From: Nemertoderma westbladi
Taxonomy: Eukaryota; Xenacoelomorpha; Nemertodermatida; Nemertodermatidae
Length of the DNA: 52,354 nt
Direction: 5' to 3'
Assembly (NCBI GenBank): GCA_032718475.1
Contig: JAUCBJ010000713.1
Span: 1 to 52,354, forward strand
A program made the translations under genes and the position numbers. The notes under the pieces were generated by a model. The model was not told the DNA's origin, did not search any database, and saw only the letters and a program-made list of their open reading frames with translations. Below, in pieces: positions 32,276 to 43,079 of this stretch. How positions within the stretch are numbered: position 1 is the stretch's first letter; every line of letters starts with the position of its first letter.

Positions 32276-32302
32276 CTATACGCACAAACTCATTGTCTAT
32301 TA
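32276..32302 (-). repeat. Right terminal inverted repeat
   Basis: 27 bases ending actcattgtctatta, the inverted partner of 26705-26731 with two mismatches. It is followed by ggatacc. Confidence 0.85.
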
Positions 32303-32329
32303 GGATACCACCGGTGACCTGGGCAAAAA

Positions 32330-33720
32330 CCTATTTACAGAAGATTATATATTGCACAGTAAAAATACATAAGATACCATTGATGTAATATGGTTTTTAT
32401 CTTAAATGAGTATGTTATCATCAATGAGAGGTTTATTGGAATTGGGAAAGTTTGTGTACAGACTCGATGTGCAGAGGATATACCCACGAAGCGCTTATTG
32501 GTAACATTCATTAGGAGACATGATCTCAGACATGATTGCAGTATTACGTTAGGAGTAAATCCTATGCGGAAAATAATGCGAAGTGCAGAGCGGTGTGAGA
32601 GAGGATCGGTGAATTGTTTTAAAACACTTGTAGAGTGGATCGTTGCTGCGATACTGTAGTGGCCGACATTTACGACTATGGATGACTTTTCTGTCTTCAT
32701 AATCTAACAAGTTAAGTCTATGTATAGAAAGAGCACCAATATAAAACTGTAGATTAGCAAACACCCGCAATAGAAGGCCTATATCCGGCATAAATGATGT
32801 GAGATATCCAATCCATATTCAATTGAAGTGGTAACCCAGCTTGTCATTGTTGAGGTCATAGATAATGTAGTTGGAAGTTAAAGAAAGTGGGACTAAATAA
32901 TGATCCTTTGTTTTACTCCTATTGTAGTTGGTATCCCCACTGGATCAATTGCATTGCCAAATCGGAAGAATATTATGCCGGTCTGGTAGTAGTCTAGTAA
33001 CAGCCTGTAGATATATAAGGGTAAATTGTCATTGATAATTGTTTGAAAAGGAGGTGATGACTGACTGCTCGTTTAGCCTGAGAATCACGCTAATTGTAAA
33101 GTCCATTCCACGTTTTGCCCGGTATGCCACTTGAAAATCTAATACTTCCAGGGAGTTTAGAAAAGTGCTTGTGGATCCATGCCTCCATAATATTCGCAAA
33201 AATATATTAATGGAACTTAAGGGCCGCTATGGGTGTGGTACGTTGATGTCTTTTCAGCTGTAGGTCACAGCATATGTCCAGAGATGGAGGGAACCTTTCC
33301 CTAATTGAATAGCTCGATTACGTATTTCACGCCTCTTTGACAGCTTCAGTGTGAGTCAAGATCATTTGGTACAGTGATAAGGGCATACATGTGAAGATGA
33401 TCCGAACTGTTGTTAATTCCATCTCTTTGATAGACTTTCCTTTTGTAACAAGTGTCAGGCCAACATCATTGGTAATAATGTGATCGATATGATGCATTGA
33501 TCCTTTTACCAGTTGAGTTGTGACAGTATAACAAGGTCCTGTGATGTGTTGGATTGTATCAGCAGTTACAAGGTTACATTTTTTATCATAATGTACTTGC
33601 CATCCCATTAGAGATCCTATATCGTCATTGCCGTTCAATAGTACAAAATGAATTGCATTCCCATTGAGCAGCAGATGGTAAGCGAGCTTAGCATACGGGT
33701 ACCGCTATCTCAATCGGTGT
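32330..33720 (-). pseudogene. Decayed LINE with endonuclease and RT traces
   Basis: Read on the minus strand, the part at about 33690-33327 resembles the end of a LINE endonuclease: FVLLNGNDDIGSLMGW, HITGPCYTVTT and HHIDHIITNDVG. The canonical GDFN box is mutated to NGNDD. RT remnants follow at about 32960-32860: an IGVKQR piece of the VKQG box, broken by stops, and a mutated catalytic box IIYAGY near 32800. Many frameshifts are present. The left end runs up to the TIR-bounded element. It is a third LINE type in the window, judged from motif wording. Confidence 0.6.
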
Positions 33721-33789
33721 GTCTGTAGATCTGTCTTTCTGTAGGTCCGTGTTTTTAAACGTTAATAACTTGTTCGATAAATCTAACCA

Positions 33790-34520
33790 AACTTGTTACA
33801 CATGTTGTTTGGGAAAAGTTTATAAATTTTCCAAACAGAATTTGCGTGGGTCCTTCAGGGGAGCGAGCGTAGCGGGGCTAAGTGAGTATTGTGTTGACTA
33901 TACTATAGTAATAGTAATAATAAATGAATTGTTGTGGGGTGAGTGACGGTGAATTAAATATATAATGTAGATAGGACAATATGATAATGCTCTCCATAGC
34001 GAAAAATTTTCGCTATGGAGAGCATTATCATATTGTCCTATCTACACTATAGTAATAGTAAACAACCTGGTTTAGCATATTGGTCGATATGTCATTTTGA
34101 TAACAGGTGGTGGAATGTTTTATGCTAGTTATTTTGGTGACCAGATGTACAGGAAGAGTGCCACAATGGGTTGTAATGAAGACGAGTCTGTGTTGACTGA
34201 GTATTGTTTTGACAAGACTCGTAAACCACATGGTTTAGCATATTGGAAGATATGTATGTATTGTATCCATTACTGATAATGGAATGTTGTAAGGTATATA
34301 TTTGATGACCAGTTCGGTCCACGTTGTACCGGACGAATGCAACGAGCTTTGCAGTTGATACGAGTATCCATCTGCCATAAATCAGAAATTACTCGTAGAG
34401 TTTCAAGACTTTGTATAGTTATAAAGGTCGTCAGTCTGTGTTTAATAAAAAAATATTTTGGGAGAAAACAGGACGAGCGCAACGAGGCTAATGAAGGAGA
34501 CGAGTATTGTAAATCTCTAT
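33790..34520. repeat. Diverged tandem repeat array, units of about 150-190 bp
   Basis: Four related blocks recur around a gagcgcaacgaggctaatga-like core: about 33858, 34150, 34330 and 34470. Each is followed by gacgagtattgt-like text. A tggtttagcatattgg block occurs at about 34068 and 34221. The array contains the perfect palindrome at 33967-34045. Confidence 0.6.
33967..34045. repeat. Perfect 39-bp palindrome with a one-base centre
   Basis: The left arm 33967-34005 starts gtagataggacaatatgata and ends tagcgaaaa. It is the exact reverse complement of 34007-34045, with a single a at 34006. The direct string actatagtaatagtaa lies just outside on both sides (about 33902 and 34045). It would form a cruciform or an uninterrupted RNA hairpin. 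Confidence 0.9.
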
Positions 34521-34983
34521 TCTAAAATATCATACTTAACTTAAATAGCCCTAGTTAGTAAGTTTACAAATGACAGTTAAAGCGTGTAAGGGCAATGAAA
34601 TGGACCTCTGTTTTTTAACGCAAACTGAAAGCGTCACTCTTAATATTTTGGGAATGACGGTTTTCGTATATCTAATAGAGATTTGTACACTTTCTTATAT
34701 AGGCTCTCGTGCTGCGAGAAGACCCCACAACGTGTATCTGATGCATACTGTATCCACACATGAAGATGATTGTTCAGTCTGGCAGACAAACCTATAACGT
34801 TGTCTCCATTTATCACATGTAAAACCTTTTCAACTAAATTTCTGAGGATGATAATTGCGATAGGGGCTCATGTAGATCTATTAATTTTCCAGCAAGGTAG
34901 CTGCAAGATAAATCAATTGGTAGAAAGTACATAATCTGCTAGTCCTCCAAATATATTCGTGTCCATCCTTTTCTTCGTAGTTT
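34521..34983. other. Intergenic, no gene seen
   Basis: There is an open frame at 34570-34797 with no recognisable domain. Nothing else is supported. Confidence 0.4.
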
Positions 34984-35822
34984 CTTCCTTAAGTGATTTT
35001 GCAGTTTTGGTTTTCATTATTAATCTTGTTAGTTAGGTCTGACTGGAACTAATGATACATAAACGCCATACCGGTAGTGATTATGCCTACTGTACTCCAT
35101 GGTCAGACAGACTGAAGTTTATGAGAGATAATCAAAAGTGAGTTATAGTATTTTCCTTTGTTTTTCTGAATAAAAGCTTAAATCTAAATAATAATTTAAA
35201 TTTTGATATAACCCATAAAATAAATATACAGACCTATTCCTTGCATATACTGTACTGTACATTATAAAATGTGGAAATGAATACGTGATAAATGTTGCGT
35301 TGCGTTGCCACTGAATTACAATATTATATTCCAGTAGATAGATAGAAATGATTATTGACAAGTTAGATACTGTACACGATACAAATAATATCAAATATAA
35401 TAATACGGCACAAAACCTTTACGATAATTACTTATTCGCACAGTTATATAAATTGTCCAGTAGCTTTTTGAAACGATCTATTGTCTAGAGATATTGATTA
35501 AATATGTACACGGTGACGTGGTGTAATATGGCATGGACGATAACAAAATGTGATTTACCACTCGCGTAAACCCCATGCTACTGTATATATAACAATAAAA
35601 GGAATTTGATTTGTAGTGATAGTTGTATTTGTGCTTGGATTAAATAATAACCAGGTAGGCCTATTATATGTAGGCCTATTATTTACCTTTGTATTGAGTT
35701 TTATATTCTATTCTTTCGGTCGGGTCACGTTAGGCCATTAACCCGGGGAGAGGAGGGGGGATTCTATCTCTCCGCGAACTAATATCCCAGTCTTGCAGAA
35801 TTAACAATTAAGGTAAAGGATC
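34984..35822. repeat. Dispersed repeat, copy 2
   Basis: Second copy of the segment at 1-1017 in the same orientation, with internal deletions relative to copy 1 (about 60 bases near the start and part of the AT-rich middle). The end part, containing gtaggcctattatatgtagg, is almost identical in the two copies. Confidence 0.85.
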
Positions 35823-36215
35823 AGACTACTAAGGTTGTGTAAGGTAAAAAATGTTTCTCAATAAAATTATAATTTTACAGTACCGTATTTATCTATGTAT
35901 ACTGTACTGCCCTTTTTAAATGCAAGTTAAAAAGCGACGGATACACGTTTTTTTACAATTCCACGAATCTTTCAAAACATAATAAAACCCCCAATAATGC
36001 CAGTTGGGCATCAGTCGGATTATTGATGACAACTACAGTATATTAACTACCCGAATCAGTTAAAACATTTACTAATATAGCAAATACTGTATCTTGCATG
36101 GAAGTCTGTAGGCCTATACTGTATTATACAGTACTTCCCCATGCAAGGTACAGTATAATGTAATATCTGCCGGACAATGCAATAACATATTTTTCTATGA
36201 ATTATACAGTAGGAG
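35823..36215. other. Intergenic, no gene seen
   Basis: AT-rich with tacagtac-like strings. No frame or element is supported. Confidence 0.4.
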
Positions 36216-36217
36216 TA

Positions 36218-36406
36218 TGGTGGCCCATGGCTGCCATTAAAAAAACAAATAGTAAAAAAATAAAATACATATATTAATATTACGTAATATTATATAATAT
36301 ATAATATTATATATAAATAACATATTATTACTATTAATATTTTTTCCACTTATTTATTATTTAAATATTTCATCAAGAGTTTTATAGTGGCAGCCATGGG
36401 CCACCA
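36218..36406. mobile_element. Mariner-like MITE (189 bp)
   Basis: 19-bp perfect terminal inverted repeats, tggtggcccatggctgcca at 36218-36236 and its complement at 36388-36406, are flanked on both sides by TA (36216-36217 and 36407-36408). The interior is very AT-rich with a tatataatatta palindromic run. TA target duplication and short size fit Tc1/mariner-type miniature elements. Confidence 0.8.
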
Positions 36407-36408
36407 TA

Positions 36409-37207
36409 TAGGAAGCCCCCAATATCAAAAGAAACATACTTCCCCCGGGCTGAGAATAGTATAACGTTCGTTTCACTGCAATTATGGCATAAAACTTATT
36501 TTCCGTCTCGCTCCGCGGAAAAAGAATGGCAACCCGTACAGTACTACTGCCATATAACATTATCACTAAAATAGGGCAGGGGCAGGGCGTTAACCAATAA
36601 TTCAGGTTACTGGCTTACTGGGTTACTATAGTTTCAATTTAATACCTAACTGCCTAACCACTAACACAGTAACACACAACACACTACTGCAATACAGGTA
36701 CAGCACTATAGTCCAGTAGTCAGACAGCACTGCAGTACTGATATATTACATTATTAGGCCTACTCTTTGGTTTTAATAAGGCCAAACAGCGGAACAGCCA
36801 AATCCAGAACTGCAGACAGCCAAATACTTTCAGAGTTTAGACACAACCAGACAACCTTGACACGAGACTGCGAGAAGCTAAGCTAACCACCTGACCACTA
36901 ACGCTAACAATTGAAGATCTATAACGAATTGCTGTAGTCCATCGACGAAAGTAAGGCTGTAAGGCAGTAAGACGAGAAAGCATAAAGAAAGGTAGGTCTG
37001 ACTCTGACAATCTGAGGTCAGTCTGTCAGTCACTCAGTACTGCAGTCTGGCAGTAGCCTAGGTAGCCTACATTCAGACAGTTAGTGCTGTAGTGGCACTA
37101 ACTTAGTGTGACTTTCTTAGCTGTAATAAAGGGTCAATTGCCCAATAAAACTAAATTGCAATTATATAAAACGCTTACTATGCCCTATCATAATTATTGT
37201 TGTCAGC
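36409..37207. other. Intergenic, no gene seen
   Basis: Sequence with repeated cagtac/gtactg strings around 36680-37100. No coding frame or element is recognised. Confidence 0.4.
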
Positions 37208-37692
37208 TGCTTCCTGCTTGTGACTCTCCATGACAAACATGGTTCAAAGGAACTGCTTTATAAATTTGAAAAGGTACAAAATTACGCATTACGCACTATT
37301 TTTGGGAAGAAACTTGCCGACAGCAGTGGAACGGAGTTGAGGCAGAAAGGCGAAATTCCGTCAGTCCGTGTCCGGTACTCTCTGCAGTTCGAGAATATTA
37401 TGCGCTTATATCAGTATATCATTGTATACTTTTACAAATATATGCAATGCATACCGGTACGCTTACAGAAGCTTTTAAAACTTTGGATCTGCCGTTTTTA
37501 GCAAAAAACAATATTAGGTTAAATCCACGAACTGGGAATATCGTTATTCCAAAATCTAAAAAGAGGTTTGGTCACGATAGTATAATTGTGAAATCGGTAA
37601 AATTATGGAATTCGCTCCATATCGATGTAATCAAGTCACCAAACCTTGCAACTTTTAAACGACATTTTAAAAATAGATTTCTAATTAAATAG
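37208..37692 (+). pseudogene. LINE ORF2 C-terminal fragment
   Basis: Two overlapping frames carry text typical of the region after the RT of CR1/L2-like LINEs: LYKFEKVQNYALRTIFGKK, then, after a shift near 37450, TGNIVIPKSKKRFGHDSIIV, KSVKLWNSLHIDVIKSP and FKRHFKNRFLIK with a stop at 37690-37692. The upstream RT is absent, so it is a 5'-truncated, frameshifted copy. Confidence 0.7.
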
Positions 37693-37744
37693 CCTACAGT
37701 CGAGAAGAAGTAACTTAGCTGTCGAGGCTCTTTATTGTCTGCCA

Positions 37745-37866
37745 GGGGGCATGGGGGGGGGGGGGGTAACTGCTCCATACAGCCATAACGAAACCAAGGT
37801 TTCTGCATGGTTCAGCGGGGGTGGGGGGGGGGGGGGTAACTGCTCCATCCCCTCGGGAGGGGGGGG
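37745..37866. repeat. 70-bp duplication around poly-G tracts
   Basis: A run of 14 G followed by taactgctccat occurs at 37753-37778 and again at 37823-37848, an offset of 70. A third, shorter G run follows at 37859. Confidence 0.75.
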
Positions 37867-39170
37867 TAGTAATATTTGTGCTTAACTAAATTTTTTTTTT
37901 ATCTATTATATCTACCGGTACTGTACTTACACATGTCTTATTTCCGGTACATGTATTACACTGTTACATACATAGCTGCATAGGAGTAACATAGTTGTTC
38001 CTGTCAGCCTGTACTGCTGTACACTGACGCTATTGTTCCAAATAATCATTTAGTGTGTACAGGTGTATATATACATTGAATGCCCAGTGCAATTTTTTAT
38101 CATAAATTATCTGGTTTTAAGGATCAATAAAGAAATTATTATTAGGTATTATATTATAGTGGTCTGCAGTTTAACCCCCTGACTTCACTGGACTTATAAA
38201 TAACTTAATGAATTAGGCCTATTTATATTGATGTCTAATTCAGTAATTTTTGCTAGCTGTGATTGTACCGGTAACGGTAATTGAATTAGAATTGTTGTTA
38301 ATTGTACGGTAAGTGTAATGTATAGCATGGGGTTTGCTTGTTGACGAGACTGACGAGAGGCTATTTCAGTATTTACCAGTTTACAGACGCATCGGTCAAC
38401 CATTACTGACCATAATGAATGCCTAACCCTTCTGCCCTTGCTATAAAAAAAAGTACTGGTATCGCAGTATCCTGGTATCGGAACGAAGCACTTGTTGTCA
38501 CTAATTTTAATTTACCCAAAATTCAATTATTCTGCCCGAGTGTGTTGAGTTATGCAGTGGTATGTACTAGTCAGCTAGTTGGCTGGTTTTTCTGAAATAC
38601 CATTGCGTGGAAAACACAATAGACGAGGTCAGAATATCCGACTTTCGGTTAACTGAAATTAGTGCTGTAGTGACAACTGACAAGGGGTTCTTTTCGCCAC
38701 ACTTTTTTTTATATGAGTCACTATTTAATCTGAAAAATGTAACTTTTTAATAGTATTCATTTCATTGATTGATGTGCAATTTTAACTGTAGTAATGAAAA
38801 CCAGTAAAGAAAACAGCTGTAAGTAATAATTGTCAATTCGATGGTAATTTAATGAATTATCATTAACCTGTTAACATGGTTTAGGCCCCTATACAAATAA
38901 TTGTCATATGATATACCGGTATTATTTTTACGATTTTTAATTGGTGTATGCGGTGTATGCAAATTCTTATAATTTATGGTGAATTGTCCAATTATTTCGA
39001 TTAACAGAAAAACACAATAATATAATAATATCTGAATACCGGTATGTCCTTTCCATCAGATTCCACAGGTATGAAATTAGGTATTCAGCGTATCTATCTA
39101 CAAAAATCCATATCTGTGATTATATCAGATCAAATTTTATTGAAATACCGGTATTAATGATTCGAAATTA
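37867..39170. other. Upstream region of the G-gamma gene, no coding seen
   Basis: AT-rich with recurrent accggta words (37915, 38265, 38922, 39040, 39147). Non-coding first exons or the promoter of the G-gamma gene may lie here, but none can be assigned. Confidence 0.4.
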
Positions 39171-39175
39171 CGACA

Positions 39176-39235
39176 ACTTGATGCCTCACCCGGGTCTCGA
39201 ACTCTAACCACTGACCGAAAATGACGTACTTTCTG
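39176..39235 (-). repeat. Possible tRNA-derived SINE remnant
   Basis: On the minus strand the string gtcagtggttagagttcgag followed by acccgggtgagg joins an A-box-like and a B-box-like (GTTCGAGACC) segment with the middle of the tRNA missing. No tail or target duplication was identified. It could also be chance. Confidence 0.35.
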
Positions 39236-39657
39236 CTCTAAAATAGTGGTAGAAAGACTTTCTGCCACTCTTTTAGTGGTAAGAAAGTTATAATAGTGCG
39301 CGGAAGTACGATTTTCTGCACTGTTTATTACAAAACTTAGTGAAAAAAGTGCATTTTTCAGATAAAATATGTTTGTTTATGCACTAAACGGAGGTTGGGG
39401 CGTTTATTTTTCCCCCCAACACTCCTGTAACCTGCTCCTTCACTAACTGTCCTCCTGCTTTCTTACATTTGCTAGTAGTGTGCTGGTCAGTCAATTCAAT
39501 TTGTGTAGTGGAGGGAGCGCTGGCAATGGGGGTGGGGGGGGGGGGGGGGGGGGGCATATGGTACCGATACTTGTCTTCTTCGTCAAACTACCATATCGCT
39601 ACTTTTTGTGATTTTGATTAAATTATTATATGTACTTCTTTATTACTTTTTTATCAG

Positions 39658-39765
39658 ATAACGCACAGTCATCATGTCGGCGTCGGCTGCTATGAAGAAA
39701 CAAGTTGACCAGCTTAGAACTGAAGCGAGTTTACAGCGAATAAGGATATCTGAGGCTTCTGCTGA
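39658..39765 (+). CDS. G-protein gamma subunit, exon 1 (coding from 39674)
   Basis: The exon follows a pyrimidine-rich acceptor (ttttttatcag, AG at 39656-39657), so a non-coding exon probably lies upstream. The ATG at 39674 opens 30 codons plus two bases and ends at a strong donor, ga|gtaagta (39766). The protein start MSASAAMKKQVDQLRTEASL, then QRIRISEASA, matches the N-terminal helix of G-gamma, which forms a coiled coil with G-beta and has the same (R/K)xxVxQLxxEAxxxRIxxSxAxA pattern. The split codon (GA+N) is completed by one base of either downstream exon. G-gamma anchors the beta-gamma dimer to the plasma membrane through a prenylated C-terminus. The gene is too short and split to be found as one open frame. 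Confidence 0.9.
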
Positions 39766-39850
39766 GTAAGTATATAGGAGGAGGTACATTGTATTATTAT
39801 ATCACATATCTAATTACTAAACGTGAACTAGGGTGACTGGGTTTTTTAAA

Positions 39851-41329
39851 ACGTTAGCTGCGGCCCCGAAACCACTGGTTCTTTGTTGCTCGGATTGTGC
39901 ACCGGTGAACAACCATTTCCTGTTCCATGACTGCGGCAGGTTTTGAAGCTTGGCGTTTAGTTAGTGCGGATTATGCACCGGTGAACATTCCTGTGCAGTT
40001 CCTCAACTGGGGATTGTGCACCGGTGTTCAGCAACGTACTTTTTGTTAATTACATTTTGCGGGAATGCCTTTGGGCACCGGTGCTCAAATTCACTATCAT
40101 TGTATTTATAAAACAGTGGAGAACCACCATGGAAAAGAAAAAACCGCATCTCAATAGCTCCGCCCAGTCCAGAGATAGTAGTTTGAATTTCATCTAAACT
40201 TTATATATTTTTTATGATTTTACTCTTACAGGGTTAACAATATCTGCAGTTTAACGACCCCCCACCCCCACCATCAATTATTTGGGTTTTAAAAACATTG
40301 ATAAAGTAAAACAATATAAAATAACATTGATATTGTTACAGCACATTTGTTCATGCATTATAAATTAATACATGAAAAGTAAACAGTTATTGCTTAACTA
40401 ACAATGAACTAAATCAAGTAGGCCCTAGGCCTAATACTGTGGCTATGCTACAGTAGAGCATTTTAAAAATCCCGCCATATTTATATATGTGGAAATATTG
40501 AGCACCGGCGCTCAATCCGCACTGGCACTTGTGTAGTGCGGATTGTGCATCGGTGCACAAACCCAAAGAAATATACATATGAGTCATACAAAGGTCAAGG
40601 TCACAGATACCGAATATGACAACGCTGATGTATTTGAGCACCGGTGCTCAATCCCATAATGCCAAAATAGCTCCGCACTACAGGGTTGTACAGTAGGGCG
40701 GTGCATTTTTTACTTTTTTCCGATTTCATTGTTCTACCGATGCACAAAAGTTGCCAAATGGTAAAAAAATAAGGCAAAAAAAATTTCTTTAAATTTCGTC
40801 TATATCTTCACGGATCCCAAGAGGGTTGAAATATTGTGCCATCGCGATGCACCATAATGAAATTTATAACAATATAACATATTGATGAAAGATCAATGAC
40901 TCAAAAAAAGAACTTCCTGCATTCATCAAATGTCATCAAATGGGTCCAAACTTAGTTAGATACCAAAATTTTAATTTTTGGATCAAGGGAAGTTGTGCCA
41001 CAGGCACATGACCAGAACCAACTCTTTGGCGCAAGTGATGATTATTCTCAATTTTGGTGATGGACAACTTTTAGTTCTCCTACGGCATTATTATTAGGCT
41101 CATTAGAACCGCAATGACCGATTTAGTGGGGGTAGACACCATCAAAACAAGCATAGAGCGAATAGTTCTTGAGATATTACAGAAAATGTTAAGTACGGCA
41201 CATGTCAACATTACTGCCTTAAAAAAACGCACCGCCCTATTGTACATGTAAAGGGCATGTTCACCGGTGCTCAATCCGCAGTAAGAAGTTGACAGGGAGT
41301 AAAACCGGTGCTCAATCCGCAGCTAACGT
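39851..41329. mobile_element. DNA-transposon-like element with CACCGGTG subterminal motifs
   Basis: The ends are inverted copies of acgttagctgcgg (39851-39863 and 41317-41329). Around eight to ten copies of ggattgtgcaccggtg or its inverse (caccggtgctcaatcc) lie inside, for example at about 39893, 39967, 40013, 40074, 40502, 40545, 40635, 41260 and 41303. Inverted ends plus repeated subterminal motifs are typical of non-autonomous DNA transposons. There is no transposase frame. A second element is nested at 40688-41245. No target duplication was found. Confidence 0.7.
40688..41245. mobile_element. Nested TIR element (558 bp)
   Basis: 25-bp inverted ends start gtac(a)(g/a)tagggcggtgc (40688-40712 and 41221-41245) with two mismatches. 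It has no coding capacity. Its right half contains the module attagaaccgcaatgaccga followed by tttagtggg, which is related to units of the large foldback at 41674-42990, so the two elements share sequence. Confidence 0.75.
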
Positions 41330-41540
41330 GATAATGGTGGGGTACGAGAGGAACTAACTACCTGTGGTTCACGAGATGTAACGATGATGTGATGAGAGTG
41401 ATGATAAATTATATTGAATCGAAGTATCGCTATATTGGATGTATTGGATGGGAAATGTATTGACAGGAATCCAAAGGTGGCTTAACATTAGGGTTAGGCC
41501 GAACTTTTTTTTGAATGAAATTCCTATGGGCTACCCCCCG

Positions 41541-41561
41541 CCCCCCCCCCCCCCCCCCCCC
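41541..41561. repeat. Poly-C tract
   Basis: An uninterrupted run of 21 C, preceded by cccccg. One of several long G/C homopolymers in the window. Confidence 0.95.
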
Positions 41562-41673
41562 TCCTCATGTGCCACATAGTGAAAAAATTAACTGTGATAT
41601 TTTTTCAATGTGGTTCAAGTCTACCCGGTGCTGACGCGACCAAAGTTATCCCACTACAATCGCTATCATCAGT

Positions 41674-42990
41674 AAGGTAGCGATAGCGCGTTTTTCCACT
41701 AGACACTTGTGGTGGTCATTGAAGACGATTTATAGTCTGTTAGAAGCGCAATCATTGATTTAGTAGGGGTAGGTGAAACTAAAACTGTAAGAAAATTATT
41801 ATTTCTGAGGTGCATGCCATTTATTCTCAAATTGTAATTATTATACCTTAACATATTATTTTGTGCTGTTATCGGAATAGATCATTCTCATCATTGGTAT
41901 TTTAGGTTTTTAGTGGTTCCGTGTGATTCATTTTGGTCTCATTGGAACCGCAATGGTCGATTTAGTTGTACTGGATGCATGTTTTAAGACCAAATTATCA
42001 GTATTTTGAAGTTATGGCCTATATTTCAGATTACAAGTCAAGATTTCGAACTCATTACGATGAAATAGAATGCGATGTATCTCCGAATATTTCTAATTGT
42101 AGGCTTCTTTAGTGGTATTACGGGTTTCATGTTGTTATGGGCTTCTTGTAACTGTAATGCCGGATTTAGTTAGAGAATAATCATGTTTTAAAACCAAATA
42201 TCAGTATACTTTTGCAGTTATTGCATATATTTCATATTACAAGGATATCACATCTTGTGCTCATTCCGAGGCGATATATATACTATAATGCATTCTCATT
42301 GTAGGCTTTTTAATGGTGCTTTGGATCTAAATCGACCATTCCAGTTCCTTGTTCCAATGAGTCCGAAATGAGTCACATACACAACCACTAAAACCCTACA
42401 ATAAGAATGCTTCACAAAATGCACCGATATATTACCTCGCCATGAGCATAAGATCTTCGCTTGTATGAAATATAGGCAATAACTGCATAAATACTGATAA
42501 TTTGGTCTTACAATATGGTTATTCTGTAACAAATCTAGCATTGCAGTTATAAGAAGCCCAAATGATACCCCATAAACCACTAAAAATGGCTACAATTATA
42601 ATTCTTCTCAGATACTTCGCAATCTATCTATCACACACGATGAGGTCGAAGTCTTGGCTTGTAATGAAATATAGGCCATAAATTCAAATACTGGTAATTT
42701 GGTCTTAAAACATGCCTCTAATACAACTAAATCAACATCACATAACACCACTAAAAACCTAAAATAACTATGATGAGAATGATATACATTCCTATAACAG
42801 CGCAAAATTATTCTGTTTAAGGTATAATAATTAGAGTAAAAATGGCATGCACCTCAAAAATATTAACTTTTTAACAGTTTTAGTCTCATCCACCCCCATT
42901 AAATGAATGATTGCGCTTCGAACAAGCTATAAATCGTCCTCATATGTCACCCAAAGTGGGTCTAGTGGCAAAACGCGCTATCGCGACCTT
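41674..42990. repeat. Large foldback: arms over 600 bp, about 70-base loop
   Basis: The left arm (41674-42316) and right arm (42385-42990) are inverted copies of each other along almost their whole length, with small indels. Examples are gcgatagcgcgtttt against aaaacgcgctatcgc, gaggtgcatgccatttt against aaaatggcatgcacctc, and catgttttaagaccaaatta against taatttggtcttaaaacatg. Within each arm a unit of about 206 bp recurs (attggaaccgcaatggtcga at 41941, and gtaactgtaatgccgga at about 42149). There is no protein frame. It lies in the long G-gamma intron, so the pre-mRNA would contain a very long hairpin. Confidence 0.88.
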
Positions 42991-43079
42991 GAACCTTTAC
43001 CCATGAGCCAATTAACAGTACAGCCAATTTAAAAAAGTTCGTCAAATTACTGTACATTTTGAAAGTCCAAGCTCTAGTT

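Larger units (their letters stand above)
26705..32302 (+). mobile_element. TIR-bounded element carrying a Ty3/gypsy-type gag-pol, no LTRs seen
   Basis: The ends are 27-bp inverted repeats (26705-26731 and 32276-32302), 25/27 identical, starting taatagacaatgagtt. Inside the ends lie arrays of cgaacttagttccaat: four on the left in one orientation (26903-27002) and about ten on the right in the opposite orientation (31977-32200). Between them are gag and pol with protease, RT, RNase H and integrase. A comparison of 26705-27419 with 31853-32302 shows no direct long terminal repeat. Such ends are typical of DNA transposons, while the interior is an LTR-type retroelement. No clean target duplication is visible: GGAT lies on both sides but is offset by four bases on the left. 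Confidence 0.7.

Noticed and set aside
32390-32659. An 89-codon plus-strand frame
   Set aside because: It lies antisense to the decayed LINE and has no domain of its own.
33327-33638. A 103-codon minus-strand frame as a stand-alone gene
   Set aside because: Its GSLMGW, TGPCYT and IDHII text fits the end of a LINE endonuclease, and RT traces follow on the same strand.
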